This document shows, piece by piece, positions 1-7,284 of a DNA stretch of 41,001 bases. The notes beneath the pieces are model-generated. The model searched no databases and was not told the DNA's origin. It saw nothing but the letters and a program-made list of their open reading frames with translations. Each line of letters opens with the position of its first letter. Positions within the stretch are counted from its first letter, which is position 1. The position numbers and the translations under genes are program-made. Origin of the DNA: Colivicinus sp022776215 (lineage in GTDB: Bacteria > Bacillota_I > Bacilli_A > Erysipelotrichales > Erysipelotrichaceae); NCBI GenBank assembly GCA_022776215.1, contig JALFIR010000018.1, forward strand, positions 1-41,001, written 5' to 3'.

Positions 1-1
1 C

Positions 2-301
2 TATTGCAAGCCTTATGAGTTTTTGGTTGATTTTAATAATTGTTTAAATAAATATATGAACGAATTAACACTTCTTGGTAAGGGTAGAGAAAGAGAACTT
101 ATGTTTAATATTGAGGATGAGATAGATAATTTATTTGAAAGTGATAACGATAAGAAGAATCTTATTTCATTTATTATAGGCGGTTCTATTCATGTACTTG
201 AGAAGAACAAAGTATTTGATAATACTTATGACTATGAAAATGTTAATAGACAATTAGAAGAGTTATCTAAGTCTATTCTTTCTTTACATGATAAGAATTA
301 A
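2..301 (+). CDS. C-terminal end of an unidentified protein (cut by window edge)
   Basis: The reading frame is open from the left edge to the TAA at 299-301, so only the last 99 codons are visible. A TTG at 23 could be read as a start, but the frame continues upstream without a stop and no ribosome site precedes it, so I treat this as a partial gene. The visible part is charged, has no membrane segment and is probably helical (many Glu, Asp, Lys, Leu). I do not recognise a family. A TTGTAT (328-333), 16 bp, TATAAT (350-355) promoter follows the stop, so the next genes probably start a new transcript. Confidence 0.55.
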   Translation, partial: YCKPYEFLVDFNNCLNKYMNELTLLGKGRERELMFNIEDEIDNLFESDNDKKNLISFIIGGSIHVLEKNKVFDNTYDYENVNRQLEELSKSILSLHDKN

Positions 302-327
302 ATCCAACATATCCTTAAAAGTGTTGA

Positions 328-355
328 TTGTATGGTTCTATATTTTTTCTATAAT
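328..355 (+). promoter_or_regulatory. Probable sigma-A promoter for the two small membrane proteins
   Basis: TTGTAT at 328-333 and a perfect TATAAT at 350-355 are separated by 16 bp. They lie just upstream of the AAGGAGGG ribosome site of the gene starting at 383. Confidence 0.5.
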
Positions 356-382
356 GAAAGTATATATAAGGAGGGTGTATAT

Positions 383-649
383 ATGATTATATTTAGATTA
401 GTTTTAGTAGCTCTTTTAGGCTTTGTGTTGTTTAATTTGTATAGGGTATTAACACATAAGCCAAGGGTAAAGGGTCTTGTTGTTGAGTGCCTTCTTATAA
501 TATTGGCGTTAATACCAATTTATATCTATGAACTTGATTATATCGATAAGGCATGTTTGACTGGTAATCCATTAGACTTTTATCTTATTTTAATTGTAGG
601 CATATCTTGTTTAATTACTATTATTGTTACTTTACAAAAGGGGAACTAA
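383..649 (+). CDS. Small three-helix membrane protein, unknown function
   Basis: An 88-residue protein. I chose the ATG at 383 because AAGGAGGG (369-376) lies 6-7 bases upstream; the frame is also open further upstream, from 332. Three hydrophobic stretches are visible: about residues 2-20, 29-48 and 63-84, with short polar loops between them. No catalytic motif is seen. It is followed within 2 bases by another small membrane protein, and the two share a promoter and a terminator, so they form a two-gene unit. Function unknown. Confidence 0.7.
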   Translation: MIIFRLVLVALLGFVLFNLYRVLTHKPRVKGLVVECLLIILALIPIYIYELDYIDKACLTGNPLDFYLILIVGISCLITIIVTLQKGN

Positions 650-651
650 TT

Positions 652-858
652 ATGAATAAGAAGAAAACCATTTTAATGTTTGTGTTATTTAGCTTATTGT
701 TGCTAAGTCTAGCATATCAACTACATATTTGGTTTGATGGTGGTGATAATGCGGTAGATATTATTGTTAAGGTGAGTTGTTTTCAATTTGTGTTAGTAGT
801 AATTGGTTTTATTGCTTCACTTAATTCTTTAATTGTTAATCATTATGCAAACAAGTAG
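652..858 (+). CDS. Small two-helix membrane protein, unknown function
   Basis: A 68-residue protein starting at the ATG at 652, with GGGG about 6 bases upstream. It has a positively charged N-terminus (MNKKK), a hydrophobic helix at about residues 6-22 and a second at about 38-58. It lies directly behind the three-helix protein and is probably co-translated with it. Its stop codon lies inside the stem of the terminator at 849-880. I do not recognise a family. Confidence 0.65.
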   Translation: MNKKKTILMFVLFSLLLLSLAYQLHIWFDGGDNAVDIIVKVSCFQFVLVVIGFIASLNSLIVNHYANK

Positions 859-880
859 TCCGTAAAGGGCTATTTGTTTT
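849..880 (+). terminator. Intrinsic terminator overlapping a stop codon and the next -10 box
   Basis: The stem 849-861 pairs with 867-879 over 13 positions (two G-T wobbles), with loop GTAAA and a TTTT tail. The stop codon of the upstream gene is in the left arm. The last T is the first base of a TATAAT box (880-885) that probably serves the next gene. Confidence 0.7.
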
Positions 881-894
881 ATAATGCTCATATG
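880..894 (+). promoter_or_regulatory. -10 box placed exactly for leaderless transcription
   Basis: TATAAT at 880-885 lies at -12 to -7 relative to the ATG at 892. There is no ribosome site at a usable distance, since the only purine run is the terminator arm about 22 bases away. No good -35 is visible. A transcript starting at the ATG is the simplest reading. Confidence 0.4.
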
Positions 895-2694
895 TTTAAT
901 ATTGTTTACTATGGGCTATTATTTATCTATGAAGAAATATTATATAAGTTAGTATTACAATTACCATTAAATGTTTCGGTAATCTTCTTTTCTTTGACCA
1001 TTGGTTTGTTTGTTGGCTACTTATCTCAATTTATCCCAAAGAGAATTAATTACTTTATCTTTAATATTATCAATCTATTATTATGCATCTATTATGGTAC
1101 TGCTTTAATTGTTAGGAAGGTGTTTGGCATAGTCATAGTTCCTTCTACTTTTACTATGTATAAGCAGGTTACTAGTGGTGCTTTTAAAACATTATTCTTT
1201 GATGTGATTACTAGTAATATCTTGATTATCATCTTAATTTTGTTACCTTTTATTGTAGGTTTATTCTTAAATAGATACTTTTCTAATAAACCTAAGTTTA
1301 CTTATATCTTAGTTGTGATTATTCCATTTATATTGTTTTTGTTTGGTGGTGATTTAAAATCATTCTATTCAAATAAAGCTGATGTGGATAAACTTGGTGT
1401 ATGTTCTAGTATCTTTATGAATGGGGATTTGGAGCTCGAATCTGGGCTCGAATCTGGGCACGAATCTTCTGGGCTCGAATCTTCTGGGCTCGAACCTCAA
1501 ATAAGTGATATCGATTTTGATAGTCTAGAAAGTGATAATCAGGCTATTATTGATTTGAATAATTACTTTAAGAATCAAGCACCAACCTATACTAACGAAT
1601 ATACAGGTATGTTTAAGGGTAAGAATCTAATTTATATAATGGCAGAGTCTTTTGATGGTTATTTTGTGGATAAAGAATTGACTCCTACTTTATATAAGAT
1701 GATTCATGATGGTTTTTATTTTAAGAATTATTACACACCTACTAATTTGTCTACTATAGGTGGTGAGTTTTCTTTGCTTACTGGTTTGTTGCCTGATTTG
1801 GCTATATTAAATAATCAGTGGAATGGTAACTACAACAACAATGGTCATCATAATTATTATCCTTATGGACTAGGCAATTTGTTTAAGAACTTAGGCTATG
1901 ATGTTTATGCATATCATGATTATTTTTATAATTTTCAAAATAGAGACTATTATCTAAAGGACTTGGGTTTTGATAATTATAAGGCTTGTGGAAATGGCAT
2001 GGAAACAAGAATGGATTGTAGTATTTTTCCTGCCAGTGATGATGAGATGATTAATGGTAGTATTGATGACTATATTAATTCAGATAAGTTTATGGTTTAC
2101 TACGTAACTGTTTCGGGTCATGCGAAATGGGGCTTTGGTTATAATGCCATGGCTGAGAAGAATAAGGATTTAGTTAGTGACCTTGAATATAGCGAAACGG
2201 TTAGAGCTTATGTTTCTGCTAACTTAGAATTAGAGAAGGCGATGACCACTTTATTGGATAAATTAAGTGCTGCTGGTAAGCTAGAGGATACGGTGATTGT
2301 TATGGCTAGTGATCATCATCCTTATTTTATGGAAGATGAACAAATGGAAGAATTGGCTGGTAAGGAATTAGACAAGTATAGTTTATATAAGAATGATTTG
2401 ATTATTTATAATCCTAGTGTTGAAGATATTACTGTGGATAAGATATGTAATACTATTGATGTATTGCCTACTGTATTAAATTTGTTTGGAATTGAATATG
2501 ATTCTAGAATAATTGTTGGCAAGGATATCTTGTCTGATAGTGAAGGAATGGCTATTTTTGCGGATTATTCTTGGTTAACTGATAATGACGGTGATTATAG
2601 TAATGTTGTAAGTAATAAGTATTTAGTTTCTAAGAATATTATGGTTTACGATTATTATCATTATCTTTTTGATGGTGCACCAGACAAGACTTGA
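892..2694 (+). CDS. LtaS-like membrane phosphoglycerol transferase / sulfatase-fold protein
   Basis: A 600-residue protein of the lipoteichoic acid synthase family, which transfers glycerol phosphate from phosphatidylglycerol outside the membrane. About five N-terminal membrane segments (residues 1-160) precede an extracellular sulfatase-fold domain. Expected active-site residues are present: metal ligand E252 (MAES), nucleophile T288 (STIGGEF), H410 (SGH) and D474-H475 (ASDHH). Residues about 181-204 are a low-complexity linker of LESG/LESSG repeats. A TTG at 874 is an alternative start; ATG 892 is preferred because of the -10 box at 880. The last codons and the TGA lie inside the convergent tRNA-Leu gene. 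The exact substrate (teichoic acid versus another glycerophosphate polymer) cannot be told. Confidence 0.8.
   Translation: MFNIVYYGLLFIYEEILYKLVLQLPLNVSVIFFSLTIGLFVGYLSQFIPKRINYFIFNIINLLLCIYYGTALIVRKVFGIVIVPSTFTMYKQVTSGAFKTLFFDVITSNILIIILILLPFIVGLFLNRYFSNKPKFTYILVVIIPFILFLFGGDLKSFYSNKADVDKLGVCSSIFMNGDLELESGLESGHESSGLESSGLEPQISDIDFDSLESDNQAIIDLNNYFKNQAPTYTNEYTGMFKGKNLIYIMAESFDGYFVDKELTPTLYKMIHDGFYFKNYYTPTNLSTIGGEFSLLTGLLPDLAILNNQWNGNYNNNGHHNYYPYGLGNLFKNLGYDVYAYHDYFYNFQNRDYYLKDLGFDNYKACGNGMETRMDCSIFPASDDEMINGSIDDYINSDKFMVYYVTVSGHAKWGFGYNAMAEKNKDLVSDLEYSETVRAYVSANLELEKAMTTLLDKLSAAGKLEDTVIVMASDHHPYFMEDEQMEELAGKELDKYSLYKNDLIIYNPSVEDITVDKICNTIDVLPTVLNLFGIEYDSRIIVGKDILSDSEGMAIFADYSWLTDNDGDYSNVVSNKYLVSKNIMVYDYYHYLFDGAPDKT
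1431..1497 (+). repeat. In-frame 12/15-bp tandem repeat in the LtaS-like linker
   Basis: Five imperfect copies of GGGCTCGAATCT, some extended by TCT, encode Leu-Glu-Ser(-Ser)-Gly units. The stretch is clearly richer in GC than the surrounding gene. Unit lengths of 12 and 15 keep the frame, so copy-number change would alter only linker length. Confidence 0.85.
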
Positions 2695-2757
2695 ACTTGC
2701 ACGGGTTATCCCACACGCCCCTCAAGCGTGCGCGTCTACCATTTCCGCCACTGGTGC
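2673..2757 (-). tRNA. tRNA-Leu (anticodon GAG), CCA encoded
   Basis: Read on the minus strand, the acceptor arm GCACCAG (2751-2757) pairs with CTGGTGC, followed by discriminator A and an encoded CCA (2673-2675). The anticodon stem CACGC/GCGTG holds the loop TTGAGGG with anticodon GAG (complement at 2721-2723). There is a long variable arm, as expected for class II tRNA-Leu, and a T-arm with loop TTCAAGT. It reads CUC/CUU codons. The gene is convergent with the LtaS-like gene, and its 3' 22 bases overlap that coding sequence. Confidence 0.93.
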
Positions 2758-2770
2758 ATAGCAATATTTT

Positions 2771-2798
2771 AGCATAATTGCTTGCACAAGCTTGACAA
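2771..2798 (-). promoter_or_regulatory. Probable promoter of tRNA-Leu
   Basis: On the minus strand, TTGTCA (2793-2798) is followed after 16 bp by TATGCT (2771-2776). This predicts a start about 6-8 bases before the mature tRNA 5' end. Confidence 0.5.
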
Positions 2799-2821
2799 TG
2801 CGCATAAAATAGTGGGGTATG
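2782..2821 (+). promoter_or_regulatory. Candidate bipA promoter with almost no leader
   Basis: TTGCAC (2782-2787), 17 bp and TAAAAT (2805-2810) predict a transcript start near 2817, two bases before the ATG at 2819. The only purine run (GGGG, 2814-2817) touches the start codon and is too close to act as a Shine-Dalgarno site. It overlaps the divergent tRNA promoter. Confidence 0.4.
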
Positions 2822-4639
2822 GAATTTAGGAAGATTATTAACGTGGCAGTTATTGCCCATGTAGATGCAGGTAAATCAACTTTGGTTGATGCGTTTTTAG
2901 CGCAATCACATGTTTTCTCAGATCACGATGAAGTGGTTGAACAGGTAATGGATTCTAATGATTTGGAAAGAGAAAGAGGAATTACAATTTATTCTAAGAA
3001 CTGTTCAGTTAATTATAAGGACTATAAGATTAACATCGTAGATACTCCAGGACATGCTGATTTCTCAAGTGAAGTTGAAAGAATTATTAAGACAGTAGAT
3101 ACTGTTATTTTGTTGGTTGACTCTAGTGAGGGTCCAATGCCTCAAACTCGTTTCGTATTGAAGAAGTCATTGGAGGCTAATTTAAGACCTATTCTATTAA
3201 TTAATAAGATTGATAAAAAGGACCAAAGAGCTCTTCAAGTAATTGATGAAGTTTATGACTTATTCTTAGATTTGAAAGCTACTGATGATCAATTAGATTT
3301 CCCTATCCTTTATGGTATTGCCAAAGAGGGTATTGTTAGATATGAGATGGACGATACAAACAATGATATCGAGCCATTGTTCGAGACAATTGTTAAGCAT
3401 GTACAGCCTTATCCAAATTTTATGGATAAGCCACTTAGAATGCAAGTTAGTGCCCTAGCTTATGATGACTATATCGGTAGAATTGGTATCGGCAGAGTTT
3501 ATGATGGTGTTATTAAGGCTAATGAAATGGTCACTGTTTGTGATTGTGATATTAAGAAGGAGAATCGTAAGATTGCCAATCTTTATAACTATCAAGGTTT
3601 AAAAAGAACTGCAATTACTGAGGCTCAATGTGGTGATATCGTATTAATTAGTGGTATTGATAATATTGAAATTGGTGATACTATTTGCCAATTAGGTGAT
3701 GTTGACCCAATGCCTCAAATTGATATTGAAGAGCCTACTATGTCTATGAACTTTATGGTTAACTCTTCTCCTTTCCAAGGTAAGTCTGGTAAGTTTGTTA
3801 CTTCTAGAAATATTCGTGAAAGACTTGAAAGAGAACTTGAAGTAAATGTTGGTCTTAAGGTTGAAGAGACTGATTCTACAGATACATTTAAGGTTTCAGG
3901 TAGAGGTGAACTTCACTTGTCTATTCTTTTAGAGAATATGAGAAGAGAGGGCTATGAAGTTGCGGTATCTAGACCAGAGGTTATTTTTAGAACTATTAAT
4001 GGTCAACTTTGCGAACCAATTGAAGAAGTAGTTTGTTCAGTACCTAATGATTATAGTGGCACTGTTATCAATTCATTGAACTTAAGAAAGGGTGAAATGG
4101 TTGATATTGAAGATGAAGGTTCTTATACAAAGATTATTTATCATGCTCCAACAAGAGGGTTGATGGGCTTTAGATCTGAGTTCATTAACTCTACTAAGGG
4201 TGAGGGTGTTCTTGTTAGAAAATTCATTGAATATAAGCCTTATAAGGGTGAAATTCCTGAGAGAACAAATGGTGCTATGATTTCTTGTGCTACTGGCAAG
4301 ACAATGACTTATTCATTGTGGAACTTACAAGAAAGAGGCCAATTGTTTGTTGGTGCTGCCGAAGAAGTATATGAGGGTCAAATCGTTGGTGTTTCTAGTA
4401 AGATGCAAGATATGGAAGTTAATCCTACTGTAAACAAGAAGATGACTGCTGTTAGATCTACTGGTAATGATGAGGCTATGAAGCTTGTTCCTCATAAGCA
4501 ATTCTCTCTTGAAGAAGCTCTTGAGTTTATCAATGATGATGAATTAGTAGAAATTACACCTGATGCGATTCGTATTCGTAAGAAGTATTTGACTAACTTA
4601 GATAGAAGACGTCATTTGCGTGAGGTTAATAAAGGTTAA
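2819..4639 (+). CDS. bipA: Ribosome-associated translational GTPase BipA/TypA
   Basis: A 606-residue protein, the usual BipA length, with the whole family layout: an EF-G-like GTPase domain (P-loop AHVDAGKST at about 13-21, DTPGH, NKID), two beta-barrel domains, the ELHLSIL region, and the C-terminal BipA-specific part ending in the typical EFINDDELVE segment and basic tail. BipA acts on the ribosome in 50S assembly and stress or cold adaptation. The P-loop reads VDAGKST where BipA usually has VDHGKTT; the catalytic His of DTPGH is kept. The gene stands alone, with its own near-leaderless promoter and the terminator at 4642. Confidence 0.93.
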   Translation: MEFRKIINVAVIAHVDAGKSTLVDAFLAQSHVFSDHDEVVEQVMDSNDLERERGITIYSKNCSVNYKDYKINIVDTPGHADFSSEVERIIKTVDTVILLVDSSEGPMPQTRFVLKKSLEANLRPILLINKIDKKDQRALQVIDEVYDLFLDLKATDDQLDFPILYGIAKEGIVRYEMDDTNNDIEPLFETIVKHVQPYPNFMDKPLRMQVSALAYDDYIGRIGIGRVYDGVIKANEMVTVCDCDIKKENRKIANLYNYQGLKRTAITEAQCGDIVLISGIDNIEIGDTICQLGDVDPMPQIDIEEPTMSMNFMVNSSPFQGKSGKFVTSRNIRERLERELEVNVGLKVEETDSTDTFKVSGRGELHLSILLENMRREGYEVAVSRPEVIFRTINGQLCEPIEEVVCSVPNDYSGTVINSLNLRKGEMVDIEDEGSYTKIIYHAPTRGLMGFRSEFINSTKGEGVLVRKFIEYKPYKGEIPERTNGAMISCATGKTMTYSLWNLQERGQLFVGAAEEVYEGQIVGVSSKMQDMEVNPTVNKKMTAVRSTGNDEAMKLVPHKQFSLEEALEFINDDELVEITPDAIRIRKKYLTNLDRRRHLREVNKG

Positions 4640-4641
4640 TG

Positions 4642-4665
4642 AGAAGTGCGTTTGCACTTCTTTTT
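4642..4665 (+). terminator. Intrinsic terminator of bipA
   Basis: AGAAGTGC (4642-4649), loop GTTT, GCACTTCT (4654-4661), then a T run to 4665, directly after the bipA stop. Confidence 0.85.
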
Positions 4666-4739
4666 GTTTGCATGCTAAAATGGTAAAAAATCTAATGGTA
4701 GATAGTTAGACAAATAATTCGAATAAGGAGGGTGCTTAT

Positions 4740-5180
4740 ATGAAGAAGTTTTTGTGTATCTTTTTACTTTTAACGCTATTTGCGTGTGCTGATTCTATGG
4801 ATTATTCATACAAGTTTAAGGACTTAACCATAAATATTCCTGTCGATGCTGTGTTAGAAAGCAAGGTAATAACTGGTGATTATACTGATTTAAGAGGGGA
4901 TGATTATGTGATTACTATGCAGAAACTGCATAATAAAAATAACTTATCTTTCTATGATTTGAGAAAACAGTATGAAAGTATAGCAATTTTTGAAAGTGGA
5001 TGTACTTTGATTACCAATGATAATAAACATGCGGTATATAAGTATGGTGATTGTGGTTTAGCTTGTATCTATATGGGAAATGATAATTCTTATTATTCTC
5101 TAATAGCTCAAGGTGAAAAAGAGGCTCTTAAGGATAACTATAATTGGATTCTTAAGGCTTTTAAGAATATAAAAGTTTAA
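4740..5180 (+). CDS. Small secreted lipoprotein, unknown function
   Basis: A 146-residue protein with a strong ribosome site (AAGGAGGGTG, about 4726-4735). The N-terminus is a lipoprotein signal: MKK, a hydrophobic core and a lipobox LFAC with the acylated Cys at about residue 16. The mature part has no recognisable catalytic motif, but three Cys (in ESGCT, GDCG and LACIY contexts) might form disulfides. It is a single gene between two hairpins (4642 and 5183). I do not recognise a family. Confidence 0.7.
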   Translation: MKKFLCIFLLLTLFACADSMDYSYKFKDLTINIPVDAVLESKVITGDYTDLRGDDYVITMQKLHNKNNLSFYDLRKQYESIAIFESGCTLITNDNKHAVYKYGDCGLACIYMGNDNSYYSLIAQGEKEALKDNYNWILKAFKNIKV

Positions 5181-5182
5181 AT

Positions 5183-5209
5183 GGTGATATCACAAATTGT
5201 GATATCACC
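5183..5209. terminator. Symmetric hairpin between convergent genes
   Basis: A 12-bp perfect inverted repeat GGTGATATCACA/TGTGATATCACC with a 3-base loop lies between the + strand lipoprotein stop and the - strand 73-aa gene. It probably terminates in both directions, although the T-tracts are weak. Confidence 0.55.
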
Positions 5210-5216
5210 AAAACAA

Positions 5217-5438
5217 TTATTCAGAATATGATACAAATAGTGCTGCATAGTCATCTGATGATTTAAGATAAGCCTTTAAAGCTTGTTTAGCGCTTTCATA
5301 GTCGTTGGCATTGTGCTCAAATGAAGCAGTAATACCCATGGTTTTGCCGGTGTATTTGAAAGTTACGCCGTTGATTTCTTTTCCATCAATTTCTTTAATA
5401 ATGTCCTTGATTTTTGTTGTTCCGACTTTAATAATCAT
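5217..5438 (-). CDS. 73-residue protein, unknown, downstream of a PTS regulator remnant
   Basis: A small mixed alpha/beta protein that begins MIIKVGTTKIKDI, with a good minus-strand ribosome site (AGGAGG about 8 bases before the ATG at 5438). It starts 15 bases after the stop of the EIIA-domain remnant, so the two were once an operon. It is not HPr: there is no phosphorylatable HPr-type histidine motif near the N-terminus. I do not recognise the family. Confidence 0.6.
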   Translation of the reverse strand: MIIKVGTTKIKDIIKEIDGKEINGVTFKYTGKTMGITASFEHNANDYESAKQALKAYLKSSDDYAALFVSYSE

Positions 5439-5453
5439 TTTAATTTCCTCCTG

Positions 5454-5815
5454 TTATTTCAATAAAAAATATAAAAAGTCATCTAAGTTTTTAATCTTAT
5501 CTATGTTGTTAAAAAGAAGATTGTTGTCATATAAAATATCGCTTAAACCAGCATATAGTTTTCTAAAATCATCATTTGTATCTCTTTTTATTAGTATTAG
5601 ACAAACTAAATTAATCTTTGATTTATTCCAAGTGACTTTAGTGTTGTTTACCATTACATATAATTTTGTGCTCAAGGCATTTTGAATATTTGAATGTGGT
5701 ATCGCAAACTTATCAAAGAAACATGTTGATGATAAATTTTCTCTACTTATCACTTGATTGTGAAAATCTTCTAAGACGTCGTTATTATCTAAAGCCTTTT
5801 CACCAACCCAAAAGC
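5454..5815 (-). pseudogene. C-terminal PTS EIIA domain of a truncated BglG/LicR-type regulator
   Basis: The minus-strand frame is open from the TnpB element boundary (about 5815) to the stop at 5454. It encodes only the end of a PTS_EIIA_2 domain, recognisable by SRENLSSTCFFDKFAIPHS, in which the His of AIPH is the usual phosphorylation site. In BglG/MtlR-type antiterminators and activators this domain is C-terminal; the expected RNA- or DNA-binding domain and PRDs are missing. A GTG at 5753 could start a 99-residue product, but no ribosome site is evident. Insertion of the IS element at 5818 explains the truncation. The neighbouring phospho-glycosidase at 7285 suggests it regulated a beta-glycoside PTS. 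Confidence 0.65.
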
Positions 5816-5888
5816 AAGAAGCCCTAACTTCTATAAGTTATGGGAGGAATGCTTTATAAATGTGCATTTCTTAAATGTTGTATCATAG

Positions 5889-5923
5889 TTCGCCAATATA
5901 AATGATATAATATTATTGGCGAA
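5889..5923 (+). promoter_or_regulatory. Inverted repeat around the tnpB -10 box
   Basis: TTCGCCAATA (5889-5898) and TATTGGCGAA (5914-5923) form a perfect 10-bp inverted repeat that encloses a TATAAT (5906-5911). It could be an operator or a 5' hairpin that limits tnpB expression. Confidence 0.45.
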
Positions 5924-5938
5924 GAAATGAGGATTATA

Positions 5939-7066
5939 ATGCAACAAACTATTACCGCAAAGCTTCAAATTTTAGTTAACCCTTCAGATAGGCAAATTCT
6001 ACACGATACTATGAAGGCTTATTCTAATGCCTGTAATTATGTTTCTGATTACATTTATAAAACTCATAATCTTAGTAGGTATAGTGTACAAGAAGATACT
6101 TATTATAATGTTCGTGATTCTTTTGGATTACGTTCTCAAATGGCAGTATCTTGTGTACGTACAGTGATTGCTAAATATAGAACTATACTTGAAAACCATA
6201 ATGAGTGGATTAAACCAAATTTTAAGATTCCACAATTAGATCTTGCATGGAATAGAGATTATTCATTAAATACCAAAAATGATACTTTCTCTGTTAATAC
6301 CCTTAATGGTCGTATTAAGGTTAAGTTCTATAAAGGTGGCTATGAAAATTATTTTTCAAGTAATTGTAAATTTGGTACTGCCAAGTTAGTTTTTAAGCAT
6401 GATAAGTTTTTCTTACATATTCCTGTTACCTATGAAATAGATAAGCTCGCTATGTTTGATGTTTTAAATGTTGTTGGTGTTGATAGAGGAATACGCTTTA
6501 TCGCTACTACTTATGATAGTAATGGTAAAACAATCTTTTATGATGGCAACGATATTAAACAAAAACGAGGACATTACAAAGCACTTCGTAAACAGTTACA
6601 ACAAGTTCATACACCATCATCTAGAAGAAGATTAAAGGCCATAGGTCAACGAGAAAACCGTTGGATGCAAGATGTAAATCATTGTATTAGTAAGGCACTC
6701 GTTACTAGTAACCCACAAGGCACTTTATTTGTACTTGAAGATTTAACAGGTGTTAGAGCTGCAACTGAAAAGGTTATGGTTAAAAACCGTTATGTAAGTG
6801 TATCTTGGTCTTATTATGACTTAGAACAAAAATTAACTTATAAGGCACTTAAGAATCATCAATTAGTAGAAAAGGTTAATCCTGCTTATACCAGCCAAAC
6901 TTGCCCAAAGTGTGGACATACAGAAAAGTCTAATCGTGATAAACACAATCATCTTTTCTGTTGTAAAAATTGTGGTTATAAGTCTAATGATGATAGAATC
7001 GGTGCAATGAATCTGTATCGTATGGGAATTAATCTATTAGTACCTGATGCAGTTACTACGGAATAA
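5939..7066 (+). CDS. tnpB: TnpB, RNA-guided nuclease of an IS605-type element
   Basis: A 375-residue protein of typical TnpB length. The start is ATG 5939, with GAGG 6 bases upstream; ATG 5927 is possible but lacks a site. The RuvC-like catalytic residues are present: D182 (VGVDRG), E267 (LEDLTG) and D352 (NDDRIGAMN). The four-Cys zinc ribbon is intact (TCPKCG and CKNCG, about 322-345). TnpB cuts DNA next to the transposon-flanking site under guidance of the omega RNA made from the right end, which helps element persistence. All key residues are intact, so it is probably active. Confidence 0.9.
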   Translation: MQQTITAKLQILVNPSDRQILHDTMKAYSNACNYVSDYIYKTHNLSRYSVQEDTYYNVRDSFGLRSQMAVSCVRTVIAKYRTILENHNEWIKPNFKIPQLDLAWNRDYSLNTKNDTFSVNTLNGRIKVKFYKGGYENYFSSNCKFGTAKLVFKHDKFFLHIPVTYEIDKLAMFDVLNVVGVDRGIRFIATTYDSNGKTIFYDGNDIKQKRGHYKALRKQLQQVHTPSSRRRLKAIGQRENRWMQDVNHCISKALVTSNPQGTLFVLEDLTGVRAATEKVMVKNRYVSVSWSYYDLEQKLTYKALKNHQLVEKVNPAYTSQTCPKCGHTEKSNRDKHNHLFCCKNCGYKSNDDRIGAMNLYRMGINLLVPDAVTTE

Positions 7067-7207
7067 ATTTCTGTAGTACAGGTATATGTCAATATGCCTA
7101 TGATGTAACGCCACTTTTGGTAACAACCAAACGACTAAATGTGGGAGGATATTATCCATTATTACCACAGGGCAGTTACAAGCTCCCACTTCTATAAGTG
7201 GTGAGTA
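7040..7207 (+). ncRNA. Probable omega RNA (reRNA) scaffold of the solo TnpB
   Basis: The 3' end of tnpB and the right end are rich in short inverted repeats and finish in the right-end hairpin (7183-7205). In IS605-type elements this segment is the TnpB guide RNA, with the guide being the bases just beyond the element (from about 7208). I infer this from position and the family; I did not fold it. Confidence 0.45.
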
Positions 7208-7208
7208 A

Positions 7209-7236
7209 TTGACAATGGTGTGAAAAACAATAAAAT
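7209..7236 (+). promoter_or_regulatory. Promoter at the IS right junction, reading into the GH1 gene
   Basis: A perfect TTGACA (7209-7214) begins within a few bases of the element's right hairpin. It is followed after 16 bp by TAAAAT (7231-7236). The start would be near 7243, about 40 bases before the gene. Confidence 0.5.
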
Positions 7237-7284
7237 TGTAAATTTTAGGTAAATGTTATATTGATGCCGAAGAGGTGAAAACAA

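Larger units (their letters stand above)
5818..7208 (+). mobile_element. Solo-TnpB IS200/IS605-type element (IS1341-like, no tnpA)
   Basis: The left end has a hairpin CCCTAACTT-ctat-AAGTTATGGG (5822-5844). The right end has a related hairpin, CTCCCACTT-ctat-AAGTGGTGAG (7183-7205). Both have the same CTAT loop and one unpaired T at the same place in the 3' arm. Paired subterminal hairpins with a flipped-out T are what HUH TnpA transposases recognise. Only tnpB lies between them, so the element would need a TnpA from elsewhere. Exact tips are uncertain by several bases. Confidence 0.75.

Noticed and set aside
2792..2797. Perfect TTGACA as the -35 of bipA
   Set aside because: At 17 bp there is no -10-like hexamer (GGGTAT); the TAAAAT lies only 7 bp away. 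The TTGCAC at 2782 fits better, and the complementary TTGTCA serves the tRNA.
5305..5685. Plus-strand hydrophobic reading frame of 126 codons
   Set aside because: It is antisense to the 73-residue gene and the EIIA-domain remnant, has no ribosome site and is hydrophobic only because of the AT-rich opposite strand.
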